Assembly (NCBI GenBank): GCA_016125455.1
Contig: WGLS01000030.1
Location: forward strand, 54,175-118,174
DNA length: 64,000 bases
Source of the DNA: Alphaproteobacteria bacterium
Lineage (GTDB): Bacteria > Pseudomonadota > Alphaproteobacteria > Caulobacterales > Parvularculaceae
Direction: 5' to 3'
The notes under the pieces were generated by a model, which did not search any database, was not told the origin of the DNA, and was given only the letters and a program-made list of their open reading frames with translations. The translations under genes were made by a program, and so were the position numbers. Below, in pieces: positions 1 to 10,557 of the stretch; position 1 is the stretch's first letter, and every line of letters starts with the position of its first letter.

Positions 1-1
1 C

Positions 2-1069
<1,068 letters not shown>

Positions 1070-1077
1070 CGGCGGGC

Positions 1078-1097
1078 CGGCGCCTAGATGGGCGCCG
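1078..1097. terminator. GC-rich hairpin between convergent ligA and aminopeptidase genes
   Basis: A 7-bp perfect inverted repeat, CGGCGCC / GGCGCCG, flanks a 6-base loop in the gap and over the stop codon of the minus-strand gene. A second 6-bp hairpin (CCGCCG / CGGCGG) overlaps the ligA stop at 1059-1075. Neither is followed by a T-run, so intrinsic termination is uncertain. Confidence 0.3.
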
Positions 1098-2901
1098 TTG
1101 CGTCAGCGAGCCATGCGGCGACATCGGCGGGCAGCAGCGGCAAGAGCGTCTTTGCGACCCGCGCGTGGTAGTCGTTCAGCCACTTTCGCTCGACCTCGCT
1201 CAGAAGCTCCGATTTTATCAGCGTACGATCGATCGGCGCGAGCGTAATCGTCTCGAAACCCATCATTTCGCGCTCGCCGCCCTTAACCGGCTTCGGATCC
1301 GTGACAATCACGAGGTTTTCAATCCGTATGCCGTACTCGCCCGACTTGTAGTAACCGGGCTCGTTTGAAAGGATCATGCCGGGGAGAAGTTCCTGGTCGC
1401 TGCCCGCCTTGGCGATGCGCTGCGGTCCCTCGTGCACGCCGAGGAACGAGCCGACGCCATGCCCCGTGCCATGGTCATAGTCGAGGCCGACCTCCCACAG
1501 GGGGCCGCGCGCAAGGGCGTCAAGTTGGCCGCCGCTGACGCCCTTCGGAAACCGCGCCAGCGCGAGCGCGATATGGCCCTTCAGGACGCGCGTAAATCGA
1601 TCCCGCATCTCGTCCGTTGGCTCGCCGATCGGCACGGTTCGAGTGATATCGGTTGTTCCGTCACGGTACTGACCGCCGGAGTCGATGAGAAACAATTCGC
1701 CGGCGCCAAGGGGGCGGTTGGTGTGCGTCGTCACCCGATAGTGGCAATGGGCGCCATTCGGGCCGCTGGCCGAAATCGAGTCAAAGCTGAGGTCCATAAG
1801 GTCATTGTTCTGTCGGCGGAACTCCTCAAGTTTCCGAGCCGCCGTGATTTCATCAATCGAGCCGTCTGTGGCCGCAGTGGAAATCCAGTGAAGGAAGCGA
1901 GTGACGGCAGCTCCGTCACGAATGTGGGCCTTGCGGGCGCCGTCCTGTTCAGTCGCATTCTTGGTGGCCCGCGGCAGGGCGCAGGGGTCGGGCAGATGCC
2001 GCACGGTTGCGCCTGCGCTTTCCGCCACGTCGGCGAACAGGGCGGGCGCCTGGTTGAGGTCCATAGCAATAGTGGCGCCGGCCTCGCCAAGAGTCTCGAG
2101 TCGCGCGGTAAGTTCATCCTCTTCGAGGACCGCGACATTGTCGCCGAGATCGGTTTTCACGTCGGGTTCGACCGATCTTGTCGCGCAGAACAGCGCCGCG
2201 CGCCCGTCGGCGAAAACCAGCGCCCGCGACAATGCAATGGGCGTGCGGTCAACATCCTCGCCGCGGATATTGAACAGCCACGCGACCGAGGGCGGCGCGG
2301 CGATCAGGATAGCGTCGACTTCGGCTTCCGCAGCGGCAAGCGCGATTGCCTTGATCTTGGACGCTGCGGATTCGCCCGTTCGCTCGACAGGGTGGTGCCG
2401 CACCGCGCCCGCCGGTTTTGTCGGCTGGTCCGTCCACGCATCGTCGATCGGGTTGCCGTCCAGCCGCACAAGCCTGCATTTTGCCTTCGCGGCGGCTTCT
2501 TCGAGGCGCTTGAGGCCATTTCGGGTGTGGAGCATCGGGTCGCACCCGTAGGTCAGGCCCTTGCCGCCTTTCTGCTCGATCCACTTCGCGGGCGGGACTT
2601 CAGATACGTCCTCGTATTCAAAGCACGCGCCGTCGACCTGTTCGCGAACCTGCAAGGTGTACCGGCCGTCCACAAAGATGACGGCGCGATCCCTCAGAAT
2701 GATTGCTGAGCCGGCAGACCCCGAAAAGCCTGAGACCCAGAGCAGCCGCTCGGCGTACGCCGGGATGTATTCGTTCTGGTATTCATCGTCATGCGGAACA
2801 ACCATGGCGTCGATCCCGGCCGCGGCCATGCGTTCGCGCACCGCTGGCAGGTGAAGGCGAGCGAAACATTTGTCGGCGACAGGTTCGAATGTCTGGAACA
2901 T
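1084..2901 (-). CDS. Xaa-Pro aminopeptidase (M24B family, aminopeptidase P)
   Basis: This 605-residue cytosolic metallopeptidase would remove N-terminal residues preceding proline. Two creatinase-like N-terminal domains (about residues 10-310) precede the pita-bread M24 catalytic domain. The metal ligands are visible: Asp407 (in IDSGGQY), Asp418 (in DGTTDITRT), His481 (in HGTGHGVG), Glu514 (in NEPGYY) and Glu528 (in IRIENL). The ~600-residue, three-domain form resembles eukaryotic-type AMPP more than the ~440-residue E. coli PepP. There is no signal peptide. The ATG at 2901 has AAGGA about 8 bases upstream. It lies downstream of the helicase-prmA pair on the same strand, with a 91-bp gap. Confidence 0.93.
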   Translation of the reverse strand: MFQTFEPVADKCFARLHLPAVRERMAAAGIDAMVVPHDDEYQNEYIPAYAERLLWVSGFSGSAGSAIILRDRAVIFVDGRYTLQVREQVDGACFEYEDVSEVPPAKWIEQKGGKGLTYGCDPMLHTRNGLKRLEEAAAKAKCRLVRLDGNPIDDAWTDQPTKPAGAVRHHPVERTGESAASKIKAIALAAAEAEVDAILIAAPPSVAWLFNIRGEDVDRTPIALSRALVFADGRAALFCATRSVEPDVKTDLGDNVAVLEEDELTARLETLGEAGATIAMDLNQAPALFADVAESAGATVRHLPDPCALPRATKNATEQDGARKAHIRDGAAVTRFLHWISTAATDGSIDEITAARKLEEFRRQNNDLMDLSFDSISASGPNGAHCHYRVTTHTNRPLGAGELFLIDSGGQYRDGTTDITRTVPIGEPTDEMRDRFTRVLKGHIALALARFPKGVSGGQLDALARGPLWEVGLDYDHGTGHGVGSFLGVHEGPQRIAKAGSDQELLPGMILSNEPGYYKSGEYGIRIENLVIVTDPKPVKGGEREMMGFETITLAPIDRTLIKSELLSEVERKWLNDYHARVAKTLLPLLPADVAAWLADATAPI

Positions 2902-2992
2902 CGATTGCTTCCTTTGGCGTTCTCATGGGGCCGGGACGATACGGAATATGCTACGCGCAGGCGCAGCGCTCAAGCCGGCGCGCCGCCGTCCC

Positions 2993-3970
2993 TCATACCT
3001 TCACGAATAGCAGGATGGGCCACACCGGGTGCTGCGGCGGATGGGCGGGGTCGCCGACCGGCGTCGCCGGCGGCAGGCGATTGATGAGCTTGAAGCCCGC
3101 GGCCGAATAAGCATCGCGCACGCCATTTTCCTGCTCGGCCATCAGTCCTGCGAGGAGGACGCGCCCGCCTGCCGCCATGATTTCGCCCATGCCCGGCGCG
3201 AATTCAACCAGCGGCCCGGCAAGGATATTGGCGAAAACAAAGTCAAAGGGCGCGACGCCAAGCACTGCGGCATGCATGGGCCCGTCCGCGACATCAAAAG
3301 ACGTCAGGTCGCGGACGCCGTTCAGCCTCGCGTTCTCTCGCGCGATATCGACTGACGTCGGATCGATATCGACGCCGTGGATGTGAATGCCCCAGAGCTT
3401 TGCCGCCGCAATCGCGAGGACTCCCGAACCGCAGCCAAGGTCGAGAGCCCTGGTTGGCGGCGCGCCAGCGAAACGGTCCAGCATCGAAAGGCAACCGAAG
3501 GTGGTGGGATGGTGGCCGGTGCCGAACGCCTGGTTGGCGTCAATGCGTATAGAGATGATGCTGTCACTTGAAGGCGCCTTGCCTTCGTCGTGCGTGCCAT
3601 AGAGGACGAACCGGCCAACTTCGACAAGGCCTAGCCCCTCCAGGGAGTACTGCACCCAGTTCGTCTCGGGCAACGTTTCCGACCCTTCGCGTCGAACCAC
3701 GCCCCAGTCGAGTCCGAGCGCTTCGAGGAATGCCGCAAGGCGCGCCTCCACCCCGTGGATGTCGATATCCGAATATGCGTAATACTCAAGCAGCCAGTCG
3801 CCATCGTCCGCCTCCGGCGAGCCTTCCACTGGCGCAAGGCCATCAGGTCCCGGCAAGGGGCGGAAGCTGACCGCCGCCTCATCCATGAATTCGGACAGAA
3901 AGGTCTGGCCGGCGTCTAGCGTCGGCTTCGGTCCGGCCCAGGAATGCTTTGTTATGGGGCGATCGGTCAT
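2993..3970 (-). CDS. prmA: Ribosomal protein L11 methyltransferase
   Basis: PrmA trimethylates amino groups of ribosomal protein L11 using S-adenosylmethionine. The 325-residue protein has a divergent N-terminal substrate-recognition domain (about residues 1-130). The class I methyltransferase core follows, with SAM motif I LDLGCGSGVLAIAAA at about 176-190, the acidic residues of GVDIDP at about 199-204, and the catalytic-loop motif FANILAGPL at about 246-254. The start ATG at 3970 overlaps the stop of the upstream helicase by four bases (ATGA), so translation is probably coupled. Length is slightly above the usual ~290-300 residues. Confidence 0.93.
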   Translation of the reverse strand: MTDRPITKHSWAGPKPTLDAGQTFLSEFMDEAAVSFRPLPGPDGLAPVEGSPEADDGDWLLEYYAYSDIDIHGVEARLAAFLEALGLDWGVVRREGSETLPETNWVQYSLEGLGLVEVGRFVLYGTHDEGKAPSSDSIISIRIDANQAFGTGHHPTTFGCLSMLDRFAGAPPTRALDLGCGSGVLAIAAAKLWGIHIHGVDIDPTSVDIARENARLNGVRDLTSFDVADGPMHAAVLGVAPFDFVFANILAGPLVEFAPGMGEIMAAGGRVLLAGLMAEQENGVRDAYSAAGFKLINRLPPATPVGDPAHPPQHPVWPILLFVKV

Positions 3971-6291
3971 CCCGCCTCGAGAAATGTATCGACGACCCGC
4001 TTGGGGCCGGAATGGTCAAACTCGACCGTCAGCTTCTGCCCTTCTGCTTCGGTCACCCGTCCGTAGCCGAATTTCTGATGGAAAACGCGCGCGCCGACGT
4101 CGAATTTTGCGGCGCCCGGCGCATTGACCGAAACCGTCGTCGCCCTCCCGTCGATAATCGGCGGCGCGCCGGCCGGACGGGCCTTGGCCGCCCTCGCGCG
4201 GCGCCACCCCGGATTGTCATAGTAGGTGTCGGTCTCAAGCGCCGCGCCGTCGAAACGGGAGTGGCTGGCGAGATCCCGCGCCGCGGCGCCATAAAGCCCG
4301 GGCTGTGAGTCCACCTGAACAAAGTCTTCCGGCAACTCGTCGATAAAGCGGGACGGCATTTGCGAACGCCATTGTCCGTAGACCTGTCGATTGGCGGCGA
4401 AGGATATCCGACAGTCTTCCATTGCGCGCGTGACGCCGACATAAGCGAGCCGACGTTCCTCTTCGAGCGCCGCTTCGCCATTCTCGTCAATTGCTCGTTT
4501 CGAGGGAAAGATTTCCTCCTCCCATCCGGGCAGAAACACGACCGGAAACTCAAGGCCCTTCGCCGCGTGCAGGGTCATCAGCCACACTTCGCCGTCCGGG
4601 CTTGCCTCATTGTGTTCGGCGACCAGCGCCACATGATCGAGATATGCTTCCATTGTGTCGAACTCCGACACCGCCTGAATGACTTCCTTCAGGTTGTCGA
4701 GCTTGGAATCGGCTTTTGCCGACTTCGAGTGTCGCCAGTAATCAACGTACCCGGACTCTTCCAGAATGATCTCGGCGATATCCCGAGGCGGCAGGTCTTT
4801 CGCTTCGCGCGCCCACCGATCGACCATTTCAATAAATTTGCGCAGGGCGTTCCGCCCGACCGCCGGCAATTCATCGGACGTGATGAGTTCGCGGGCGGCG
4901 GTCATGTTCGAAACGCCGTTCGCGCGCGCGTGCGCATGCACGCCCTGCAGCGATTGCCCGCCGAGTTTGCGCGCTGGCTTGTTGGCGATCCGGTCGAAAG
5001 CAAGATCGTCGTCCTGAGACCTGACCAGCCGGAAGTAGGCTATTGCGTCCCTTGTCTCCTCACGTTCGTAAAATCTCGGACCGCCGACGACGCGGTAGGG
5101 AATGCCAAGGGCGTTGAACCGCTCTTCAAATGCCCGCATCTGGAACGACGCGCGAACCAGCACCGCCATATGGTTCAGGGCGCGGCCGCTGGATTGCTCC
5201 GCTTCGATATCGCCGCAGACAAGGCGGGCCTCTTCGTCTCCGTCCCATATGCCACGGACACGGACCATCTCGCCTTCCTGCCGGTCCGTCCACAGGGTCT
5301 TGCCAAGTCTGGCCTTGTTTGCGCTGATGAGGGCGGACGCCGCGCCGAGGATGGCGGGGGTTGAGCGATAGTTTCGCTCCAACCGGATTACGGTTGCGCC
5401 GGGAAAGTCATTCTCGAAGCGGAGGATGTTTTCCACTTCCGCGCCGCGCCAGCCATAGATTGACTGGTCGTCGTCCCCGACGCAGCAAATGTTCTTCGAC
5501 TTCTGCGCCAGCAAGCGAAGCCAGAGGTACTGCGCCACATTCGTATCCTGGTACTCGTCGACCAGCATGTACCTGAATCGCGACTGGTAATCGGCGAGAA
5601 TGTCCGGATACTTCTGAAAGATCGTTATATTGTGGACGAGCAGGTCGCCAAAGTCGGCCGCATTGAGCGTCTTGAGGCGATCCTGATACGTACGGAAAAG
5701 TTCGATTGCGCGGCCTTCCGCGAAGAAATAGGCCTCATTTCCAGGCGTGGAGTCCGGCGTCAGGCCCCGGTTCTTCCAGCCGTCAATGACAGTTGCGATA
5801 TGACGCCCGGTCCAGCGCTTTTCGTCAAGGCCGGCGTCATTGATCACCTGTTTCGCGAGCCTTACCTGATCGTCGGCGTCGAGGATGGTGAATGTCGACT
5901 TCAGCCCTGCAAGCTCGGCGTGGCGTCGAAGAATGATTGCGGCGATCGAGTGGAAGGTGCCGAGCCAGCGCATCCCTTCCATGCCGTCGCCGATGAGTCC
6001 GCGCACGCGTTCGCGCATCTCGCGCGCTGCCTTGTTCGTAAAGGTCACGGCCAGTATCTGGCTGGGGTAGGCGCGGCCGCTGGCCAGAATATGCGCGATG
6101 CGCGTCGTCAGCGCCCGTGTCTTGCCAGTGCCAGCGCCGGCGAGCATCAGCACCGGCCCTTCGGTCGCAACGACCGCCGCGCGTTGCTCATCGTTCAGTC
6201 CGTCAAGGTAGGCGGCGTCAGGCGCGCCGCCTTCGGACCTTGCGCCAAGGCCTGCACGCGCGCGTTCGGAAATGGAAAGCGGATGGGACAT
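3967..6291 (-). CDS. uvrD: UvrD/PcrA-type superfamily 1 ATP-dependent DNA helicase
   Basis: This 774-residue 3'-5' helicase acts in excision repair, mismatch repair or replication restart. Walker A (GAGTGKT, residues 52-58) lies near the N-terminus. The Walker B/DEXQ-type motif DEYQDTN, the motif III segment GDDDQSIYGWRGA and the motif IV arginine in RLERNYRS follow. In the second half the motif V/VI segments are TLHAAKGLEFPVVF and RRLAYVGVTRA. The C-terminal tail ends in a small Tudor-like region (VFHQKFGYGRVTEAEGQKL) typical of PcrA/UvrD. It overlaps prmA by four bases. The ATG at 6291 lacks a strong Shine-Dalgarno sequence. UvrD and PcrA cannot be separated from sequence alone. Confidence 0.95.
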   Translation of the reverse strand: MSHPLSISERARAGLGARSEGGAPDAAYLDGLNDEQRAAVVATEGPVLMLAGAGTGKTRALTTRIAHILASGRAYPSQILAVTFTNKAAREMRERVRGLIGDGMEGMRWLGTFHSIAAIILRRHAELAGLKSTFTILDADDQVRLAKQVINDAGLDEKRWTGRHIATVIDGWKNRGLTPDSTPGNEAYFFAEGRAIELFRTYQDRLKTLNAADFGDLLVHNITIFQKYPDILADYQSRFRYMLVDEYQDTNVAQYLWLRLLAQKSKNICCVGDDDQSIYGWRGAEVENILRFENDFPGATVIRLERNYRSTPAILGAASALISANKARLGKTLWTDRQEGEMVRVRGIWDGDEEARLVCGDIEAEQSSGRALNHMAVLVRASFQMRAFEERFNALGIPYRVVGGPRFYEREETRDAIAYFRLVRSQDDDLAFDRIANKPARKLGGQSLQGVHAHARANGVSNMTAARELITSDELPAVGRNALRKFIEMVDRWAREAKDLPPRDIAEIILEESGYVDYWRHSKSAKADSKLDNLKEVIQAVSEFDTMEAYLDHVALVAEHNEASPDGEVWLMTLHAAKGLEFPVVFLPGWEEEIFPSKRAIDENGEAALEEERRLAYVGVTRAMEDCRISFAANRQVYGQWRSQMPSRFIDELPEDFVQVDSQPGLYGAAARDLASHSRFDGAALETDTYYDNPGWRRARAAKARPAGAPPIIDGRATTVSVNAPGAAKFDVGARVFHQKFGYGRVTEAEGQKLTVEFDHSGPKRVVDTFLEAG

Positions 6292-6436
6292 TTCGAGAAC
6301 TTAGGCGCGCGCGCTCGATTCTTGAAGGCGACACTTCTGACGTTTGCCCTGGAAGTCGACGCAGGCTGTCGTTCAATGTCGCGCCAGGGCGCTGAATCGC
6401 GATAGCATTCGATCGAAATCAGATGGAGCAATAGCG

Positions 6437-6772
6437 TTGGCTGGAAAATTCGAAATCTACAAGGACAAGGCGGGAGAGTTTCGGTTTCGCCTGAAGGCCG
6501 GGAACGGCCAGACAATTCTCGCTAGCGAGGGCTACAAGGAGCGCGCCGGCGTCACCAATGGGGTCGAGTCCGTCAGGAAGAATGCCGGCGATGACGCGCG
6601 CTATGAGCGCAAGACGTCGACGAACGGCAAGCCCTTCTTCGTTCTGAAAGCCGCCAACCATCAGGTGATCGGCAATTCCGAAATGTACGAAAGCGAAGAT
6701 GCGCGGGAAAATGGTATCCGCAGCGTAATGGCGAGTGCGCCTGACGCTACGGTCGATGACCAGACGGCCTGA
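6437..6772 (+). CDS. DUF1508 (YegP-like) protein
   Basis: This small, probably cytosolic protein (111 residues) has two tandem DUF1508 repeats, about residues 1-52 (GKFEIYKDKAGEFRFRLKA) and 55-105 (RYERKTSTNGKPFFVLKAAN). Each is followed by an N-G-(I/V)-x-S-V motif (TNGVESV, ENGIRSV). The family is widespread and its function is unknown. The start is judged to be TTG at 6437: GGAG sits at 6425-6428, eight bases upstream, and the product then begins directly with the conserved AGKFEIY segment. A start at 6344 would add an N-terminus without family similarity. It stands alone, divergent from the helicase. Confidence 0.85.
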   Translation: MAGKFEIYKDKAGEFRFRLKAGNGQTILASEGYKERAGVTNGVESVRKNAGDDARYERKTSTNGKPFFVLKAANHQVIGNSEMYESEDARENGIRSVMASAPDATVDDQTA

Positions 6773-6955
6773 CGGCTGCAATACGCCGGCATTACTGCGT
6801 AGCTGCGGCAGGCGGACTCGAGTCCGGATTGCCGACTCGATTCAGTAGGGTGGGTAAAGCGGCCCGCTTCCGCTTCCCCACCTCTCGTCTCCCGCCATGG
6901 CGACAGTGAAGCCACGAACCAGCGCCTTCTGCCGTTCTGCGAAGGCGTAACGAAA

Positions 6956-7882
6956 TCAATCCGCGGAGGTGAGGGTCGGTGAGGCGTCGACCGTTCGAAT
7001 GGTGTCGAGCACTGACTTGCAGACATTATCGCCGATGGTCTGCTCGGCCGGGATAAAGGCGACGTCATCAATAAGGAAATCGATGTTCCGGCGACGGCGT
7101 TCGGCCCGGGCCGTCTTTTGCTCTTCGGTCATCTGCGGCGGCTCTTCGCCTGATGCGACAAGGTAGTCATAGGCCGCCTGCTCCGCGGCGTCGTCGTCTT
7201 CGAGCTTGAGGCTGCGCATTTCGATTTCAATGCTGTCGGCCGCGCCTTCTTCGAGGAAGGCCATGACCTTGTTCCGCCATCTGAACGTATTGTTGGTCCA
7301 GGTGAAATCGACCTTGGTCGAACCGATGCGGGCCGGCTCTCCGCCGTCGACGCCTGATCGGCGCATGGTGATGTTCACGCGAAACCGTTCGCCCTCGACG
7401 CCGCCAACAGGGTAGATCGACAACGCTGTTGCGCACACCGGCGCATCGAACTTGATGCGCAGCGGGTCGCGAGGGCTGTTCGAGTATACGGCGGCGTAGC
7501 TGCCGCTCGGCGGCGCTTCATAGGTGCAGCGCGAATCATAACGCGGGTAGCGTTGGCCGTCGCAGATCTGGAGCTTCAAGCCATCACTGAAACGAACGCC
7601 CATGCCATCCGCATACTGACCTGATACGATATCGTTATTCCGGCCCGGCGGCGGGTCGAACGTCACGACGCGAAACGGAACGTCGAACTGGTCGGCGCCA
7701 GGCGTAACCTCGCGATAGTACCCAAGTACGTCGGTCGCAGGATTGCCGTCTCCGTCCGCATCGGCGCCGATGCCATTCTCGCCTGCCGCCGCGCGGCCGG
7801 GCGCATAAGCGCTGGCGGCCACGGCAAGGACCGCGGCAAGCCGGAATGCGTCGCTAAGGTGCGCCTGAACGAAATTTGACAT
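6956..7882 (-). CDS. Secreted hypothetical protein with possible Ca-binding loop
   Basis: The 308-residue product is not recognised as a named family. The N-terminus looks like a signal peptide (LAAVLAVAASAYAPGRAAAG), cleaved near residue 33. A short acidic, calcium-loop-like segment, DADGDGNPATD, follows. The body is rich in beta-strand patterns with four cysteines (ICDG, RCTYE, PVCATA, NVCKS), which suggests a disulfide-bonded beta-sandwich in the periplasm or outside the cell. A charged helix (TEEQKTARAERRRRN) lies near the C-terminus. The ATG at 7882 follows a G-rich Shine-Dalgarno candidate (GGGGAT). It is a single gene between the DUF1508 gene and the divergent M28 peptidase. No function is proposed. 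Confidence 0.7.
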   Translation of the reverse strand: MSNFVQAHLSDAFRLAAVLAVAASAYAPGRAAAGENGIGADADGDGNPATDVLGYYREVTPGADQFDVPFRVVTFDPPPGRNNDIVSGQYADGMGVRFSDGLKLQICDGQRYPRYDSRCTYEAPPSGSYAAVYSNSPRDPLRIKFDAPVCATALSIYPVGGVEGERFRVNITMRRSGVDGGEPARIGSTKVDFTWTNNTFRWRNKVMAFLEEGAADSIEIEMRSLKLEDDDAAEQAAYDYLVASGEEPPQMTEEQKTARAERRRRNIDFLIDDVAFIPAEQTIGDNVCKSVLDTIRTVDASPTLTSAD

Positions 7883-8014
7883 CTGCCATCCCCTTCGGCG
7901 TTAACCTTACACCGCTGATCGAAACGCCGCAAAGGTCTTCCGGTCAATGAAGGCCAATGCCGGTCGTTTACCCGGCGACTTGTTGCGTTTTCGCCGCCGA
8001 GAAAGGCTGCAAAT

Positions 8015-9703
8015 ATGTTCGACACTGCCTGGAGCGCCGCGATCAAACCTGTTGGAAATTCTCTAGCAGCCTGTTTTTGTTATATTTTTACGCTCACCGG
8101 GTCGTTCGCGCCGGTCGATGCCCGGACCGCCGATCCGGCCTTGCCGCAGGCGCAGTCGCAGACGGACGTCGCGGCTTTCGTACGAATCGAAAATGATTTC
8201 CGCTGGCTGTCCGATGACGCCCGCAATGGCCGGTTGGCTGGGTCGGACGGGCACCGGGCGGCGGCGGCCTATGTTGCCGACGCGATGGCCCGCGCTGGGC
8301 TCGCTCCCGCAGGGGCGGAGGGGTGGCGACAGCCTGTGCGTCTCGTTCGCGCGACGGCGAAGATCGAGGATGCGAGTCTGCAAGCGGTTGGCGACAACGC
8401 CGAACCGATTGAATTCGCCATCGACCGGGATTTCGCGCCGCTGGCGTCGCCGGCGCGCCGCGGCCAATGCGAAGGGCCGGCTGTTTTCGCCGGGTTTGGC
8501 GTTGACGATCCGCTCGGACGCCATACCGACGTCGGGGCCGGCAATCGTCTTGAGGGAAGGGTTGTTCTGGTGCTCGACGCGGTGCCGGCAATATTTGACG
8601 GCGAGGAGGCGATTTATCTTCGCGATCGCGCCGCGAAACTTCGCCATCTGTCGGCGGCAGGCGCTTCTTGCGTCGTTTACATTCAGCCTCCGACCGCGGA
8701 ACAGAATGGCCGGCCCTGGGACCGGCAAGTGAGGCGACTGAAGCGAGAGGCCTGGTTCCTGCGCGACGAGCCCGCGCCGGTCCCGGCCGTCTTCCTCCAC
8801 TGGGCGGCGGCTGACCGCATCTTGGGTCTCGACCGGGCCAACGCGATTATGCGCCGAGGCGCAGACGCGCCGTCGATGGAGGGTCGGTTCGAAGACCTCG
8901 CGGTTCGGATCCGTCTGCGCACGTCAAATACATTGTCGCATGTAGAAAGCGAAAACGTCGTGGGCGTATTGCCTGCCGCCGCGGAAGGAGCGGGTTCCGC
9001 AATTGTCGTGACGGCGCATCTCGATCACCTGGGCCCTACGACCGACGCGGGTGGCGTCGATCGCATTCGAAACGGAGCATTCGACAATGCGCTCGGCGTT
9101 GCAGTCATGCTGGAGGTCGCCAGACGCCTGGCTGCCCGGTCGACCCCTCCGGCGCAGCAGATCGCTTTTGTTGCCCTGACCGCGGAAGAACAGGGACTTC
9201 TCGGGTCATCGGCGTTCGCGGCAAAACCGCCGTCGCGGGTCGCCGACGTCGCCGCCAACGTCAATATCGACATGCCGCTGTTGATGTCGCCGATCGAGGA
9301 TGTGCTGGCGATTGGCGCCGAACGATCGTCGCTCCACTCGGTCGCGCAGGCGGCTGCGCGCGATGCGGGGCTTTCGCTCGGCGATGGATCCGACGCCGCC
9401 CGCGGCCTCTTCCTGCGGTCGGACCAGTTCAGTTTCGCCCGCAAGGGCGCGCCGGCGACCATGTTGTTCGTCGGCGCCGCTGGCGGCGGCCGACAGGCCT
9501 TTGCCGACTTTTCCGCCCGTCACTACCATCAGCCTTCAGACGAAGCGTCTCTCGGGCTGGATATCGATGCGGTTACCCGTTTTCTCGATTTCGCGGCCGG
9601 CCTCGTCGAAGCCGCCGCCGATGCGCCGTCGCCGCCTAAGTGGGTGGACGGCGATTTCTTCAAGGCGGCGTCGGATCAGGCTGCGGCGCGGCCCGTCCAA
9701 TAG
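8015..9703 (+). CDS. Exported M28-family zinc metallopeptidase
   Basis: The 562-residue product is a probable periplasmic aminopeptidase or carboxypeptidase of the M28 (aminopeptidase Y/S) family. An N-terminal hydrophobic segment (about residues 14-32) is a likely signal. The region at about 110-240 resembles the protease-associated (PA) insert common in this family. Zinc-site motifs are in order: AHLDH (about residue 335), GAFDNALG with the bridging Asp (about 357), AEEQGLLGS with the catalytic Glu (about 390), NIDMP with Asp, and HYHQPSDE with the last His (about 507). All ligands appear intact, so it should be active. It converges on the SIMPL-domain gene nine bases downstream. The substrate is unknown. 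Confidence 0.88.
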   Translation: MFDTAWSAAIKPVGNSLAACFCYIFTLTGSFAPVDARTADPALPQAQSQTDVAAFVRIENDFRWLSDDARNGRLAGSDGHRAAAAYVADAMARAGLAPAGAEGWRQPVRLVRATAKIEDASLQAVGDNAEPIEFAIDRDFAPLASPARRGQCEGPAVFAGFGVDDPLGRHTDVGAGNRLEGRVVLVLDAVPAIFDGEEAIYLRDRAAKLRHLSAAGASCVVYIQPPTAEQNGRPWDRQVRRLKREAWFLRDEPAPVPAVFLHWAAADRILGLDRANAIMRRGADAPSMEGRFEDLAVRIRLRTSNTLSHVESENVVGVLPAAAEGAGSAIVVTAHLDHLGPTTDAGGVDRIRNGAFDNALGVAVMLEVARRLAARSTPPAQQIAFVALTAEEQGLLGSSAFAAKPPSRVADVAANVNIDMPLLMSPIEDVLAIGAERSSLHSVAQAAARDAGLSLGDGSDAARGLFLRSDQFSFARKGAPATMLFVGAAGGGRQAFADFSARHYHQPSDEASLGLDIDAVTRFLDFAAGLVEAAADAPSPPKWVDGDFFKAASDQAAARPVQ

Positions 9704-9712
9704 CCGCAAGGG

Positions 9713-10489
9713 TCATTCGATTTCCAAGATGAGGTTTATCGACGCCGACAAGGTTGCTTCGCCGGGTTCGATCGGCGCGCCCTGGGCGGCGAAAGAATCG
9801 GCCTGCATGCTCCGCGCGATCGATTTCGCATAGAGCGGCGCTGCCGCGCCCGGTTCAGAAATCGAGAGGATCCTGCCGACGCTGACGTTTGCCGCCTTTG
9901 CGTAAAGTTCGGCCTTCCGGCGCGCATCCTTCACGGCTCGTTCGCGCGCTTCGTCGAGCAGTTTGCCTGGGTCGGCGAACCCCAGCTCGATGCCGTCGAG
10001 GCGGTTTGCGCCGGCATTGATTGCGCCGTCGACGATGGCGCCGACATCGTCCAGATCGCTGACCCGGACAGTCATGGCGTTTGACGCGACATAGCCCTTC
10101 AGTTCGCGGTTGCGGCCGTTTTCGCCATAGTCGTAGTCGGGCGCGAGCGAGATGCCTGACGTCGCCAGGTCCTTCTTCTCAACCCCCGCCTTTTCGAGCG
10201 CAGCGATGATTTGGCGCGCCGCGGATGAGGCAGCGTTCATGGCCGCGGCGGCGGTTGCGGCCTGCGTCTCGACGGCGAAACGGAGCGTCGCCTGGTCGGG
10301 CGCAGCCGAGACCTCGCCATTGCCAGTGACCGACAGCGTCGCGATCGTCGCCTCGCCGAGAACGCCGTCCGCCGGCCGGCTCGTTTCCTGGGCGCACGCT
10401 GACGCCAGCGAACCTGCCAGCAGGAGGAACGCGCCGCCGAGAAAGCGGCCTTTAAGGCGACGGGAGCTTTGCATTGGAATGGCCATCAT
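9713..10489 (-). CDS. SIMPL-domain (DUF541) lipoprotein
   Basis: This is an extracytoplasmic protein of the SIMPL/DUF541 family, whose members include E. coli YggE. The N-terminus has a basic segment (SSRRLKGR), a hydrophobic stretch and a lipobox-like LASAC, so it is probably a lipoprotein. The SIMPL domain spans roughly residues 50-255, with the hallmark start ISVTGNGEVSAAPDQA-like segment and the central GYVASNAMTVRVSDLD. Family roles are vague: stress defence and envelope functions are reported. The start is uncertain. ATGs at 10489, 10486 and 10474 and a GTG at 10516 are in frame, and 10489 is chosen because it keeps the signal compact. It reads away from the tRNA. Confidence 0.85.
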   Translation of the reverse strand: MMAIPMQSSRRLKGRFLGGAFLLLAGSLASACAQETSRPADGVLGEATIATLSVTGNGEVSAAPDQATLRFAVETQAATAAAAMNAASSAARQIIAALEKAGVEKKDLATSGISLAPDYDYGENGRNRELKGYVASNAMTVRVSDLDDVGAIVDGAINAGANRLDGIELGFADPGKLLDEARERAVKDARRKAELYAKAANVSVGRILSISEPGAAAPLYAKSIARSMQADSFAAQGAPIEPGEATLSASINLILEIE

Positions 10490-10499
10490 GAATTTCGTG

Positions 10500-10529
10500 T
10501 TGGATTGAACGAGCACAATCGCATATCAG
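10500..10529 (+). promoter_or_regulatory. Candidate sigma-70 promoter for the CAU tRNA
   Basis: TTGGAT at 10500-10505 and TATCAG at 10524-10529 are separated by 18 bases and end 28 bases before the tRNA. Each hexamer matches the consensus only partly (3/6 and 4/6), so this is tentative. Confidence 0.33.
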
Positions 10530-10557
10530 GATTTTTCTCGTCGGGACATCCGCTGAC

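Noticed and set aside
1432..2709. 425-codon plus-strand open frame
   Set aside because: It is entirely antisense to the M24 aminopeptidase, with no motifs. Long antisense frames are expected in G+C-rich genes.
4360..5364. 334-codon plus-strand open frame
   Set aside because: It is antisense to the helicase gene, with no family features or ribosome-binding site.
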